Assembly: GCA_016791325.1 (NCBI GenBank)
Contig: JAEUMU010000179.1
Coordinates: forward strand, 1-5,126
Source: Hyphomonadaceae bacterium
GTDB taxonomy: Bacteria; Pseudomonadota; Alphaproteobacteria; Caulobacterales; Aquidulcibacteraceae
DNA: 5,126 nt
Direction of reading: 5' to 3'
The notes under the pieces were generated by a model. That model searched no databases, was not told the origin of the DNA, and saw nothing but the letters and a program-made list of their open reading frames with translations. The position numbers and the translations under genes were made by a program. Shown in pieces: positions 1 to 5,126 of the stretch; within the stretch, counting starts at the first letter, position 1, and every line of letters starts with the position of its first letter.

Positions 1-939
1 CATCAGGTAATCCCCGTACGTGCCCTCGAATGCGTGCACGTTGGCGCGGTCCCAGCGCTCGCCGCTATCGTCACGCCCGGCATGGGCGGGCAAGGGCTCG
101 ATAATTGCGTCGAACGCGGGATCGAAGAAGAATGGAAACGAAAGCCGGCTCTTGCCGCTGAGATTGCGCACACGATGCGGCGTGGAGCGATAGACGCCGC
201 CTGTCAGCCGGTCGAGCATATCGCCGATATTGCAGATCAGCACGCCCTCGATGGGCGGCGCATCGATCCATCCCGCCGCCGTTTTCACCTGCAAACCGCC
301 CAACTCATCCTGCGCCAGCAGCGTCAGCAGGCCGTAATCGGTGTGCTCGCCCACGCCCCAGCTTTGATCGCCCGCGAGCGCCGGCGGATACTCGAAAATC
401 CGGAACAGCATCGTGGGCGCGGCGGTGTAGCGTGCGCGAAAATATTCGCCCTCCAGCCCCAGGCTCAACGCCACGCCGCGCATGATGGCGTGCGCGGCCG
501 CTTCCGCCTCGCGCATGAAGCGCAGCACCGCGGGCTTGAGCGTCGGAGGCTGCTCCGGAAACAGGTTCGCGCCATGCAGCGGCCACCCCGCCGCCACGCG
601 CGGATCATCGGCGCCGAGTTCTTCGCCGAAATAGAGCCCCTGCTTCAGATCCGGCTTGCCGGACGTGAGTTCGCCGCCGACGGGAAAGTAGCCGCGCCAG
701 GCGCGCCCGCCGCGCGCCATCTCCACTTCCATCTTGCGCGCAAGCGGCAGCGCGAAGAAAGCGCGGCTCGCCGCCTTAAGCGTAGCTAAAGTCTCTGGTG
801 AGATTCGATGGCCGTACGCGTAGAAAAATCCGCAGTCACGGCAGGCAGCGCCAATTCTTTCCGCCACTTCAAGCGCCGCCGCCGCATCCTCGTCATAGAG
901 TGCGGCCACATTGATCAGCGGCAATGCCTGCATCGTCAT
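1..939 (-). CDS. Isopenicillin N synthase-family Fe(II)/2OG-type oxygenase, C-terminus cut by window edge
   Basis: This is a cytoplasmic non-heme Fe(II) oxygenase of the isopenicillin N synthase / plant-type 2-oxoglutarate dioxygenase family (DIOX_N plus 2OG-FeII_Oxy domains). The 313 visible codons cover nearly the whole protein; relatives usually run about 320-350 residues, so only a short C-terminal piece is missing. The N-terminal domain starts with the typical LPLINVAAL strand (residues 6-14) and contains CGFFYAYGH (36-44). The double-stranded beta-helix core carries the metal triad H199, D201 (motif EHTDYGLLT) and H255 (TPHRV), and R265-x-S267 ([10 protein letters not shown]), which in the family binds the co-substrate carboxylate. 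The end ([10 protein letters not shown]) matches the usual C-terminal 'tYGDYL' region. The substrate cannot be read from sequence: family members act on peptides, flavonoids, amino acids and other small molecules. ATG at 939 was chosen; an in-frame ATG at 933 is equally possible, since neither has a clear Shine-Dalgarno site and the frame upstream reaches a stop near 1000. It is divergent from the TauD-family gene at 1070. Confidence 0.92.
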   Translation of the reverse strand, partial: MTMQALPLINVAALYDEDAAAALEVAERIGAACRDCGFFYAYGHRISPETLATLKAASRAFFALPLARKMEVEMARGGRAWRGYFPVGGELTSGKPDLKQGLYFGEELGADDPRVAAGWPLHGANLFPEQPPTLKPAVLRFMREAEAAAHAIMRGVALSLGLEGEYFRARYTAAPTMLFRIFEYPPALAGDQSWGVGEHTDYGLLTLLAQDELGGLQVKTAAGWIDAPPIEGVLICNIGDMLDRLTGGVYRSTPHRVRNLSGKSRLSFPFFFDPAFDAIIEPLPAHAGRDDSGERWDRANVHAFEGTYGDYLM

Positions 940-993
940 CGGAGTCTCGCAAGCTTCAGGCGCCCACCCCGCAACCAGAGCTATCCGTATGCG

Positions 994-1004
994 GTTAGCC
1001 TAAC
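994..1004. repeat. Short perfect inverted repeat GTTAG-C-CTAAC, possible operator
   Basis: Two 5-bp arms flank one base: GTTAG (994-998) and CTAAC (1000-1004). The dyad lies just upstream of the possible -35 element of the plus-strand gene and roughly in the middle of the divergent region, where a regulator could affect both directions. An 11-bp dyad can arise by chance, so an operator role is a suggestion only. Confidence 0.35.
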
Positions 1005-1007
1005 GGG

Positions 1008-1036
1008 TTGGCGCGCGCGAGATCACCCTACATGAT
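1008..1036 (+). promoter_or_regulatory. Possible sigma70-type promoter for the TauD-family gene
   Basis: TTGGCG (1008-1013) and CATGAT (1031-1036) are separated by 17 bp, and each matches the housekeeping consensus at 4 of 6 positions. Transcription would begin near 1043, about 27 nt before the ATG at 1070. The predicted start falls inside the inverted repeat at 1038-1050, an arrangement expected for a repressor site. The match is modest, and GC-rich alphaproteobacterial promoters are hard to call by eye. Confidence 0.3.
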
Positions 1037-1037
1037 T

Positions 1038-1050
1038 TTGCATCGTGCAA
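1038..1050. repeat. Perfect inverted repeat TTGCA-N3-TGCAA, possible operator
   Basis: Arms TTGCA (1038-1042) and TGCAA (1046-1050) are separated by TCG, giving a 13-bp dyad in an AT-richer patch 20-32 bp before the TauD-family start codon. Its size and symmetry suit a dimeric helix-turn-helix repressor, and it covers the predicted transcription start. The regulator is unknown and is not encoded in this window. Confidence 0.4.
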
Positions 1051-1069
1051 GAGAGATTGAGACACGCCG

Positions 1070-1954
1070 ATGGATGGCTACGCAAACTCTGGCGCCGCCG
1101 CTGAAGCGCTCATAACGCTCACGCCGGCGGGGCCGCTGTTCGGCGCGGAGGTCTCCGGCCTCGATCTGCGTGCGCCGCTGAGCCCGGCGCAGGTGTCAGC
1201 GGTTCGCGCCGCACTGCTGCGGCACAAAGTGCTGTTCTTCCGCAATCAGGATATCAGCCACGAAGATCACGTGCGCTTTGGGCGCTATTTCGGCGCGCTG
1301 GAAGGCCATCCGGTCACCGCCACCGTACCCGGCTTTCCCGAAATTCTCTTCATCGAAGCCGCTGACGGCATGAAGATCACCGAAGCCGTACTGCCAGTCG
1401 CGCGCCCCGCCAACAAATGGCACACCGACGTCACCTTCCGCGAGAAGCCTTCGATGGCGGGCATCTTGCGCATGCGCACCATGCCTCCCCTCGGCGGCGA
1501 CACCATGTTCGCCGACACCGCCGCCATCTACGCCGATTTGCCGCCCGATGTGAAAGCCAAGATCGATCCGCTCGACGCCGAGCACGACATCATCCGCTCC
1601 TATGGCTATCGCGTGTCTCGCGAAAAAGCCGCAGAGCTGCGCCGGCTTTATCCGCTGATGACACATCCCGTCGTGCGCACGCATCCCGAAACCGGCGAGA
1701 AGCACCTCTTCGTCAATCACGTCTTCACCGCCCGCATCCTCGGCCTGCCTGAGCCGGAAGCCGCTGAGTTGCTGGCCTATCTGCTCGATCGGGTCAAAGC
1801 GCCGGAATATCATGTGCGCTTCCGCTGGAGTGAAAACGCCATCGCCTTCTGGGACAATCGCGCCACGCAGCATTACGGCGTGCTCGATTATTGGCCCCAC
1901 GAACGCGTGGTCGAGCGTGTCACCGTCATGGGCGAGGATCGCCCCACGCGGTGA
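1070..1954 (+). CDS. TauD/TfdA-family Fe(II)/2-oxoglutarate-dependent dioxygenase
   Basis: This is a complete 294-residue cytoplasmic dioxygenase of the TauD/TfdA family. The family couples 2-oxoglutarate decarboxylation to hydroxylation of a substrate, often a sulfonate, sulfate ester or aryloxy acid that is then released or cleaved. The iron ligands are H118 and D120 (motif KWHTDVTF) and H268 (FWDNRATQHYGVLDY). The 2-oxoglutarate contacts are T145 (GGDTMFA) and R283 (ERVTVMG), 15 residues after the distal histidine as in E. coli TauD. Further family signatures are VLFFRNQ near residue 55, FGALEGHP (74-81), HPVVRTHPETG and LFVNHVFT. The length is close to the usual 280-300. The substrate is unclear, and the taurine-specific symbol is not justified. 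The ATG at 1070 has only a weak purine-rich stretch upstream (GAGAGATTGAGA, 1051-1062). It is transcribed divergently from the isopenicillin-N-synthase-like gene, and no sulfonate ABC transporter or sulfur gene is adjacent. Confidence 0.93.
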   Translation: MDGYANSGAAAEALITLTPAGPLFGAEVSGLDLRAPLSPAQVSAVRAALLRHKVLFFRNQDISHEDHVRFGRYFGALEGHPVTATVPGFPEILFIEAADGMKITEAVLPVARPANKWHTDVTFREKPSMAGILRMRTMPPLGGDTMFADTAAIYADLPPDVKAKIDPLDAEHDIIRSYGYRVSREKAAELRRLYPLMTHPVVRTHPETGEKHLFVNHVFTARILGLPEPEAAELLAYLLDRVKAPEYHVRFRWSENAIAFWDNRATQHYGVLDYWPHERVVERVTVMGEDRPTR

Positions 1955-1980
1955 GGGAATACGTGCGTGGTCGCGCGTCG

Positions 1981-2034
1981 AGTTGGGGCCCGGCGGGCGT
2001 CTCTACCCCGCCATTTCAACGCCGGGCCCCAGCT
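1981..2034. repeat. Long GC-rich inverted repeat (15-bp arms, 24-nt loop)
   Basis: The left arm 1981-1995 (AGTTGGGGCCCGGCG) pairs with the right arm 2020-2034 (CGCCGGGCCCCAGCT). Twelve consecutive pairs are perfect (1984-1995 with 2020-2031), followed by one G-U type mismatch and two more pairs. The 24-nt loop (1996-2019) contains a secondary pairing GGCG (1996-1999) with CGCC (2009-2012), and a competing stem GGCGGG (1992-1997) with CCCGCC (2007-2012) is possible. It starts 26 nt after the TauD-family stop codon. Neither strand has a run of T after the stem, so it is not a standard intrinsic terminator. It could block RNA decay, help termination, or be a dispersed intergenic palindromic repeat. 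The pairing is directly visible; the role is unknown. Confidence 0.85.
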
Positions 2035-2059
2035 TTCGCACCGCCGCTGCGCAACAGGC

Positions 2060-2088
2060 TTAACGGCGCGGGAACAAACTCGCATAGT
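2060..2088 (+). promoter_or_regulatory. Possible sigma70-type promoter for the RimK-like gene
   Basis: TTAACG (2060-2065) and CATAGT (2083-2088) are separated by 17 bp, each matching the consensus at 4 of 6 positions. Transcription would start near 2095, leaving a leader of about 30 nt that contains the ribosome binding site. The long inverted repeat lies upstream, which fits the ligase gene having its own promoter rather than reading through from the dioxygenase gene. Confidence 0.33.
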
Positions 2089-2112
2089 TCTGCGTAGTCG
2101 CCTGACGCCTCG

Positions 2113-2118
2113 AAGGGG
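2113..2118 (+). promoter_or_regulatory. Ribosome binding site AAGGGG supporting a GTG start
   Basis: AAGGGG ends 6 nt before the GTG at 2125. An in-frame TAG lies at 2095-2097, and no other start codon occurs between that stop and 2125. The site therefore fixes the start of the RimK-like ligase. Confidence 0.7.
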
Positions 2119-2124
2119 TTCCCT

Positions 2125-3183
2125 GTGCGCTGCTGGCTGTTTTTTAACCGCGACGTCGGCCCCGGCGTGCCGGAAGCGCATGAGGTGCTGCGCTTTCAGG
2201 AAACCGCCCACGCGCTGGGCATTGAGCTTTCCGTGCTAAAGCCTGGCGAGTTCGATCTCGTGGTGGATTCCAACCATGTCTGGTCGGCGCAATATCAGGG
2301 CCGCGACCTGCACAAGCCTGATCTCATCATCCCCCGGTGCGGCAGCGAGACGAGCTATTTCACCCTCGCCGTGCTGCGCTATTTCGAGCGCCAGGGCGTG
2401 GCCATCGCCAACGGCCCCGCCGCGATTGAATCGGTGGCCGATAAACTGCACACGCTGCAGATCCTCGCCGGTGCGAAAATCCCGATTCCGAAAACCATTC
2501 TGGGCAAATTCCCCGTCGACGTGAATCTGGTCGAGCGCGAGTTGGGCTTTCCCGTCGTGGTCAAGAAGCTCAAGGGCACGCGGGGCGCCGGCGTCGTGCT
2601 TTGCCAGGATCGCGCTCAGTTCGACGATCTCGCCAACCTGCTCGAGGGTGCAACCGGCGCGGATTTCCTGTTCCAGCAATACATCAAGGCCAGCCACGGC
2701 CGCGACGTGCGCGTGCTGGTGATTGACGGGCGCGCAGTGGCGGCGATGGAGCGAAAATCCACCGATGGCGGCTTCAAATCCAACATCTCGCTCGGCGGCT
2801 CGGCGCAGGCGTTCAATCCGCCGCGCGAAATGGCTGAGCTTGCCGTCAAGGTCGCGCGCGAGCTCCAACTCGACATCGCCGGCATCGACATTCTGTTCGA
2901 TGAAAACGGCTATCGCGTGTGTGAGGCCAATTCGGCGCCGGGCTTTCAGGGGCTCGAACGCGCCTGCGCCATCGACGTGCCGGAGCTCGTGTTCCTGGCA
3001 ATGGGCAAGAAGTTCGGCTTGCCGGTGCGCCATTCTGAGCGGTGGGAAAAGGCCATAGATAACGCCGCGCGCGCCTTCTTCGGCGGCATCAAGCCCCCGC
3101 CGGCCTCGCAACACGATCTGCTGCCCGCACCGCTCACGCCCGCGCCAGCGCCAGCGCGACGGCGCCGTTCTAAACCAGCGTGA
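2125..3183 (+). CDS. RimK-family alpha-L-glutamate ligase (ATP-grasp) with Pro/Ala/Arg-rich C-terminal tail
   Basis: This 352-residue ATP-grasp enzyme resembles E. coli RimK, which adds glutamates to the C-terminus of ribosomal protein S6. Shared landmarks, in order, are a RimK-type N-terminal domain ending IIPRCGSETSYFTLAVLRYFE; DKLHTLQIL with K107; the lysine motif VVVKKLKGTRGAGVVL (K147 and the glycine-rich ATP loop); QQYIKASHGRDVRVLVI (R193, D194, R196); MERKSTDGGFKSNISLGG; and the magnesium residues D255, E267 and N269 (GIDILFDE, CEANSAPGFQGLE). The catalytic core ends near residue 300. E. coli RimK is about 300 residues, so roughly 50 are extra: a charged helix-like stretch (302-323), then a Pro/Ala-rich segment ending ARRRRSKPA (324-352). 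The start is GTG, set by AAGGGG upstream and an in-frame stop at 2095. No S6 gene or RimB-type protease lies nearby, so S6 modification is only the default guess; glutamylation of a cofactor or another peptide is possible. It is convergent with sthA. Confidence 0.93.
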   Translation: MRCWLFFNRDVGPGVPEAHEVLRFQETAHALGIELSVLKPGEFDLVVDSNHVWSAQYQGRDLHKPDLIIPRCGSETSYFTLAVLRYFERQGVAIANGPAAIESVADKLHTLQILAGAKIPIPKTILGKFPVDVNLVERELGFPVVVKKLKGTRGAGVVLCQDRAQFDDLANLLEGATGADFLFQQYIKASHGRDVRVLVIDGRAVAAMERKSTDGGFKSNISLGGSAQAFNPPREMAELAVKVARELQLDIAGIDILFDENGYRVCEANSAPGFQGLERACAIDVPELVFLAMGKKFGLPVRHSERWEKAIDNAARAFFGGIKPPPASQHDLLPAPLTPAPAPARRRRSKPA

Positions 3184-3190
3184 CCGCCCG

Positions 3191-4642
3191 CTAGCCGCGC
3201 GCCGCCGCCCGCGCCACGGCGTCCTGCAGGTCATGCACCGCCGCGCGCCCGCGTGTGGGCATGCGATTGAACGCATCCAGCGCGGCGATCTTGTAGGCTT
3301 CCGCGAGCGTGGGATAGTTGAACGTGTTCTCCACGAAATAATCCAAGCCGCCGCCAAGATTGAGCACCGCCTGCCCGATGTGGATCAGCTCTGTCGCGCC
3401 TTCGCCGACAATGTGCACGCCCAGCAAGCGGCGCGTCTCCAGTGCGAAGATCATCTTCATGAAGCCGGAATTGAGCCCCATGATGTGCCCACGTGATGTC
3501 TCGCGGAAACGCGCGATGCCGGTCTCATACGCGATCCCCTTGGCGCGCACCTCTTCCTCCGTCATGCCCACAGTGGAGATTTCCGGCACTGAATAGATGC
3601 CATAGGGAAAGAATTGCGGCGGCGCGTGCGCCGGTTCGTCGAAGGCGTGGCAGGCGGCGATGCGCCCCTGCTCCATCGAGGTGGAGGCCAGCGAAGGAAA
3701 GCCGATCACATCGCCAACTGCATAGATGTGCGCCGCCGCTGTGCGGAAGCTTGCAGGGTCGGCTGCGATGCGTCCGCGCGCATCCGCCTCCAGCCCCGCC
3801 GCGGCCAGATTAAGCGCCTGCGTCGCACCGATGCGCCCGGCCGCGAACAACACCATGTCGGCGGCGATCTGGCGGCGATCTTCCAGCCGCACCAGACACC
3901 CCCCGCCGATTTTCTCAACACTGGCCGCCTTGCTCTTGAAGCGCAGCGAAACGCCCCGATCGCGCAGGTCGTGAATGAACTCATCCACCAATTCGCGATC
4001 GACGAAGCCGAGCAGCCCGTCGCCCGGCTCGATCAGCGTCACTTTCACATCGAGCGCGGAGAAGATGGTGGCGTATTCCACCCCGATCACGCTCGCGCCG
4101 ATCACCGCCAACGAACGCGGCAGCCGCTTCAGCTCCAGCACCTCGTCGGCGTCCACTATGGTCTCGCCGTCGAACGGGATATGGTCTGGCCGGTACGGGC
4201 GCGTGCCGACGGCGATGATGATGCGGTCGCCGTGAAAGTGGCGCACCTCCCCGGCCTCTCCCGTCACCTCAATGGCGTGCGGCGCCAGAAAACGCGCCGC
4301 CCCCGCCACCCAGCTCACATTGTTGCGCGCGAACTGGTGCTCCAGCACCTCCACCTCGTGGTCGAGCGTAATGGAAAGCCGCCGGCGCAAATCCTCGGCC
4401 GTGATGTCGGTCTTGTTGCGGTGGGCGCGCCCGTAAAACCCGCGCTCGCGCCAGCCGGAGAGATTCAGCACCGTTTCGCGCAGCGTCTTTGAGGGGATTG
4501 TTCCGGTGTGCACACAAACGCCGCCGACGCGCCGCCCGCGTTCCACCACCAGCACGCTCTTCTTCAGCTTGGCCGCCTGCACCGCCGCCCGCCGCCCCGC
4601 TGGGCCCGAACCAATGACGATAAGATCAAAATGTTGCGCCAT
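3191..4642 (-). CDS. sthA: Soluble (Si-specific) NAD(P)+ transhydrogenase
   Basis: This 483-residue cytoplasmic FAD flavoprotein transfers hydride between NADPH and NAD+, balancing reductant pools. It has the two-dinucleotide-fold plan of the pyridine nucleotide disulfide oxidoreductases: FAD site GSGPAG (11-16), NAD(P) site GASVIGVEYATIF (182-194), second FAD motif YAVGDVIGFPSLAS (307-320), and a dimerisation domain from about residue 345. The diagnostic region GGVCVHTGTIPSK has C43, but the second redox cysteine of lipoamide dehydrogenase and glutathione reductase is T48. The C-terminal active-site histidine region reads NYPTLAEAY (442-450) rather than HPT. Both changes are typical of SthA and argue against Lpd or Gor. 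It is slightly longer than E. coli SthA (466), with an Ala/Arg-rich tail. The ATG at 4642 lies right before the FAD strand; no Shine-Dalgarno site is obvious. It is convergent with the RimK-like gene (7-bp gap) and divergent from the DHFR-family gene. Confidence 0.95.
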   Translation of the reverse strand: MAQHFDLIVIGSGPAGRRAAVQAAKLKKSVLVVERGRRVGGVCVHTGTIPSKTLRETVLNLSGWRERGFYGRAHRNKTDITAEDLRRRLSITLDHEVEVLEHQFARNNVSWVAGAARFLAPHAIEVTGEAGEVRHFHGDRIIIAVGTRPYRPDHIPFDGETIVDADEVLELKRLPRSLAVIGASVIGVEYATIFSALDVKVTLIEPGDGLLGFVDRELVDEFIHDLRDRGVSLRFKSKAASVEKIGGGCLVRLEDRRQIAADMVLFAAGRIGATQALNLAAAGLEADARGRIAADPASFRTAAAHIYAVGDVIGFPSLASTSMEQGRIAACHAFDEPAHAPPQFFPYGIYSVPEISTVGMTEEEVRAKGIAYETGIARFRETSRGHIMGLNSGFMKMIFALETRRLLGVHIVGEGATELIHIGQAVLNLGGGLDYFVENTFNYPTLAEAYKIAALDAFNRMPTRGRAAVHDLQDAVARAAARG

Positions 4643-4746
4643 GCGCGGCAGGATTGGACCGCGCCGCTCGCCAACCCGTTAATGTGAACCCCGATGTCGG
4701 GAGCGTCCGCCGCCGCGCGTCCTAGGCTCAGCACTAAGGAGTTCCC
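4643..4746. promoter_or_regulatory. Divergent intergenic region between sthA and a DHFR-family gene
   Basis: These 104 bp separate two divergent genes. On the plus strand, TTGGAC (4654-4659) and GTTAAT (4678-4683), 18 bp apart, form a weak promoter candidate that would start transcription near 4690. The 12-bp dyad CCCGA-TG-TCGGG (4690-4701) sits at that point. The strong ribosome binding site of the right-hand gene is at 4735-4741. No convincing minus-strand promoter for sthA was found by eye. Confidence 0.35.
4735..4741 (+). promoter_or_regulatory. Strong Shine-Dalgarno site TAAGGAG
   Basis: TAAGGAG is close to a perfect anti-16S match and sits 5 nt before the ATG at 4747. It is the best ribosome binding site in the window and fixes the start of the DHFR-family gene, suggesting efficient translation. 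Confidence 0.85.
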
Positions 4747-5126
4747 ATGCGCAAAGTGATCGTCGCCGCCTTCGTTTCTCTCGATGGCGTGATTCAGGCG
4801 CCCGGCGGGCCGGCGGAAGATCCCACCGGCGGCTTCGCCTTCGGCGGTTGGGTCGCGCCGCTGGCCGATACCGACCCCGTTTTCGGCGAGGAGATCGGCG
4901 CCTTGTTCGGCCAGCCTTATGATCTGCTGCTTGGCCGCAAGACCTACGAAATCTTCGCCGCCCATTGGCCCTACTCGGAGAACGGCCCGGACGCCGAGAT
5001 CGCAAAGCAGTTCAACGGCATCACCAAATACGTCGCCACCCGCTCTGGCGAGGTGGATACAAGCTGGAACAAGACTGTGGCGCTGCGCGATGGCGCCGCC
5101 GAGGTGGCCAAGCTGAGACAGCAGGA
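4747..5126 (+). CDS. Dihydrofolate reductase-family protein (RibD C-terminal domain type), 3' end cut by window edge
   Basis: The first 126 codons plus two bases of a DHFR-fold protein of the RibD C-terminal-domain type are present. Family members are about 180-220 residues, so roughly 60% is visible. Diagnostic pieces are the N-terminal strand RKVIVAAFVSLDGVIQAPGG (2-21), GGWVAPLAD (33-41), and the dinucleotide-binding motif DLLLGRKTYEIFAAHWPY (59-76), in which GRKTY is the family signature. NFNGITKYVATRS-like sequence follows (KQFNGITKYVATRS, 87-100), matching the usual 'n..pKyV.S.t' strand. By fold these proteins are probably NAD(P)H-dependent reductases, but most have no known substrate, and this is not the FolA enzyme. 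The start is fixed by the strong TAAGGAG at 4735-4741. It reads away from sthA; anything downstream lies outside the window. Confidence 0.9.
   Translation, partial: MRKVIVAAFVSLDGVIQAPGGPAEDPTGGFAFGGWVAPLADTDPVFGEEIGALFGQPYDLLLGRKTYEIFAAHWPYSENGPDAEIAKQFNGITKYVATRSGEVDTSWNKTVALRDGAAEVAKLRQQ

Larger units (their letters stand above)
940..1069. promoter_or_regulatory. Divergent intergenic region between two Fe(II) oxygenase genes
   Basis: These 130 bp separate two genes that read away from each other, so the promoters of both should lie here. It is more AT-rich on the right side (about 1029-1060). It holds two short perfect inverted repeats (994-1004 and 1038-1050) and one possible plus-strand promoter, listed separately. 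I could not pick a convincing minus-strand promoter for the left gene. Shared control of the two oxygenases is an inference from layout only; no regulator gene is visible in the window. Confidence 0.6.

Noticed and set aside
34..789. Long plus-strand open frame (251 codons) opposite the left oxygenase gene
   Set aside because: The minus-strand frame has a full set of oxygenase motifs. The plus frame is an Arg/His/Ala-rich antisense shadow caused by high GC third positions.
1011..1020. Alternating GCGCGCGCG tract as a possible Z-DNA or special site
   Set aside because: It is only about nine bases long and is common in a genome of this composition.
808..1035. Small plus-strand frame of 75 codons in the divergent region
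   Set aside because: Most of it is antisense to the oxygenase N-terminus; the product is unrecognisable and Arg-rich.
1196..1900. Minus-strand open frame of 234 codons opposite the TauD-family gene
   Set aside because: The coding strand carries the complete iron and 2-oxoglutarate ligand set; the antisense frame has no family features.
1070..1954. Naming the dioxygenase tauD
   Set aside because: Cofactor ligands are conserved across the whole family. Substrate residues cannot be assigned with confidence, and no taurine uptake genes are adjacent.
1981..2034. Intrinsic (Rho-independent) terminator for the TauD-family gene
   Set aside because: The stem is strong, but no T-run follows on either strand and the loop is long, so it is kept as an inverted repeat only.
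1967..2239. Small plus-strand frames in the 1955-2124 gap running into the RimK-like gene
   Set aside because: They cross the inverted repeat and overlap the ligase out of frame, with no supporting ribosome binding site or recognisable protein.
2236..3357. Minus-strand open frame of 373 codons across the RimK-like gene and into the end of sthA
   Set aside because: It is antisense to a well-supported ATP-grasp enzyme, shows no recognisable domain, and its composition is that of a shadow frame.
3614..4492. Plus-strand open frame of 292 codons opposite sthA
   Set aside because: It is antisense to clear SthA motifs, has no recognisable domain, and is rich in Arg and His as expected for a shadow.

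Overview
This GC-rich, densely coded window looks like ordinary bacterial chromosome, most likely from an alphaproteobacterium. The lineage is inferred from base composition, heavy G/C third-position use and the gene types (a SthA-type transhydrogenase, an isopenicillin-N-synthase-like oxygenase, a TauD-family dioxygenase). It cannot be fixed more closely from sequence alone. Five protein-coding genes account for almost all of it, and two of them run off the window edges. I see no tRNA, rRNA, CRISPR array, transposase, phage gene or toxin-antitoxin pair.

Layout, left to right. (1) 1-939, minus strand: an isopenicillin-N-synthase-family Fe(II) oxygenase, missing its last residues at the left edge. 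(2) 940-1069: a 130-bp divergent intergenic region with two short perfect inverted repeats and a possible promoter. (3) 1070-1954, plus: a TauD/TfdA-family Fe(II)/2-oxoglutarate dioxygenase with all cofactor ligands intact. (4) 1955-2124: an intergenic region with a long GC-rich inverted repeat (15-bp arms), then a possible promoter and a good ribosome binding site. (5) 2125-3183, plus, GTG start: a RimK-family ATP-grasp ligase with an unusual Pro/Ala/Arg C-terminal tail. (6) 3191-4642, minus: the soluble pyridine nucleotide transhydrogenase SthA, convergent with the ligase across only 7 bp. (7) 4643-4746: a 104-bp divergent region. (8) 4747 to the right edge, plus: a dihydrofolate-reductase-family protein, truncated by the window.

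The genes do not form one operon or a recognisable system; orientation flips at nearly every gene. The two oxygenases at the left are divergently paired and could share control. The ligase (protein or peptide glutamylation), SthA (NADPH/NADH balance) and the DHFR-fold reductase (probably NADPH-dependent) look like independent genes. I found no convincing new biological system. The best targets for a second look are the inverted repeat at 1981-2034, the paired palindromes between the two oxygenases, and the tail of the RimK-like ligase.
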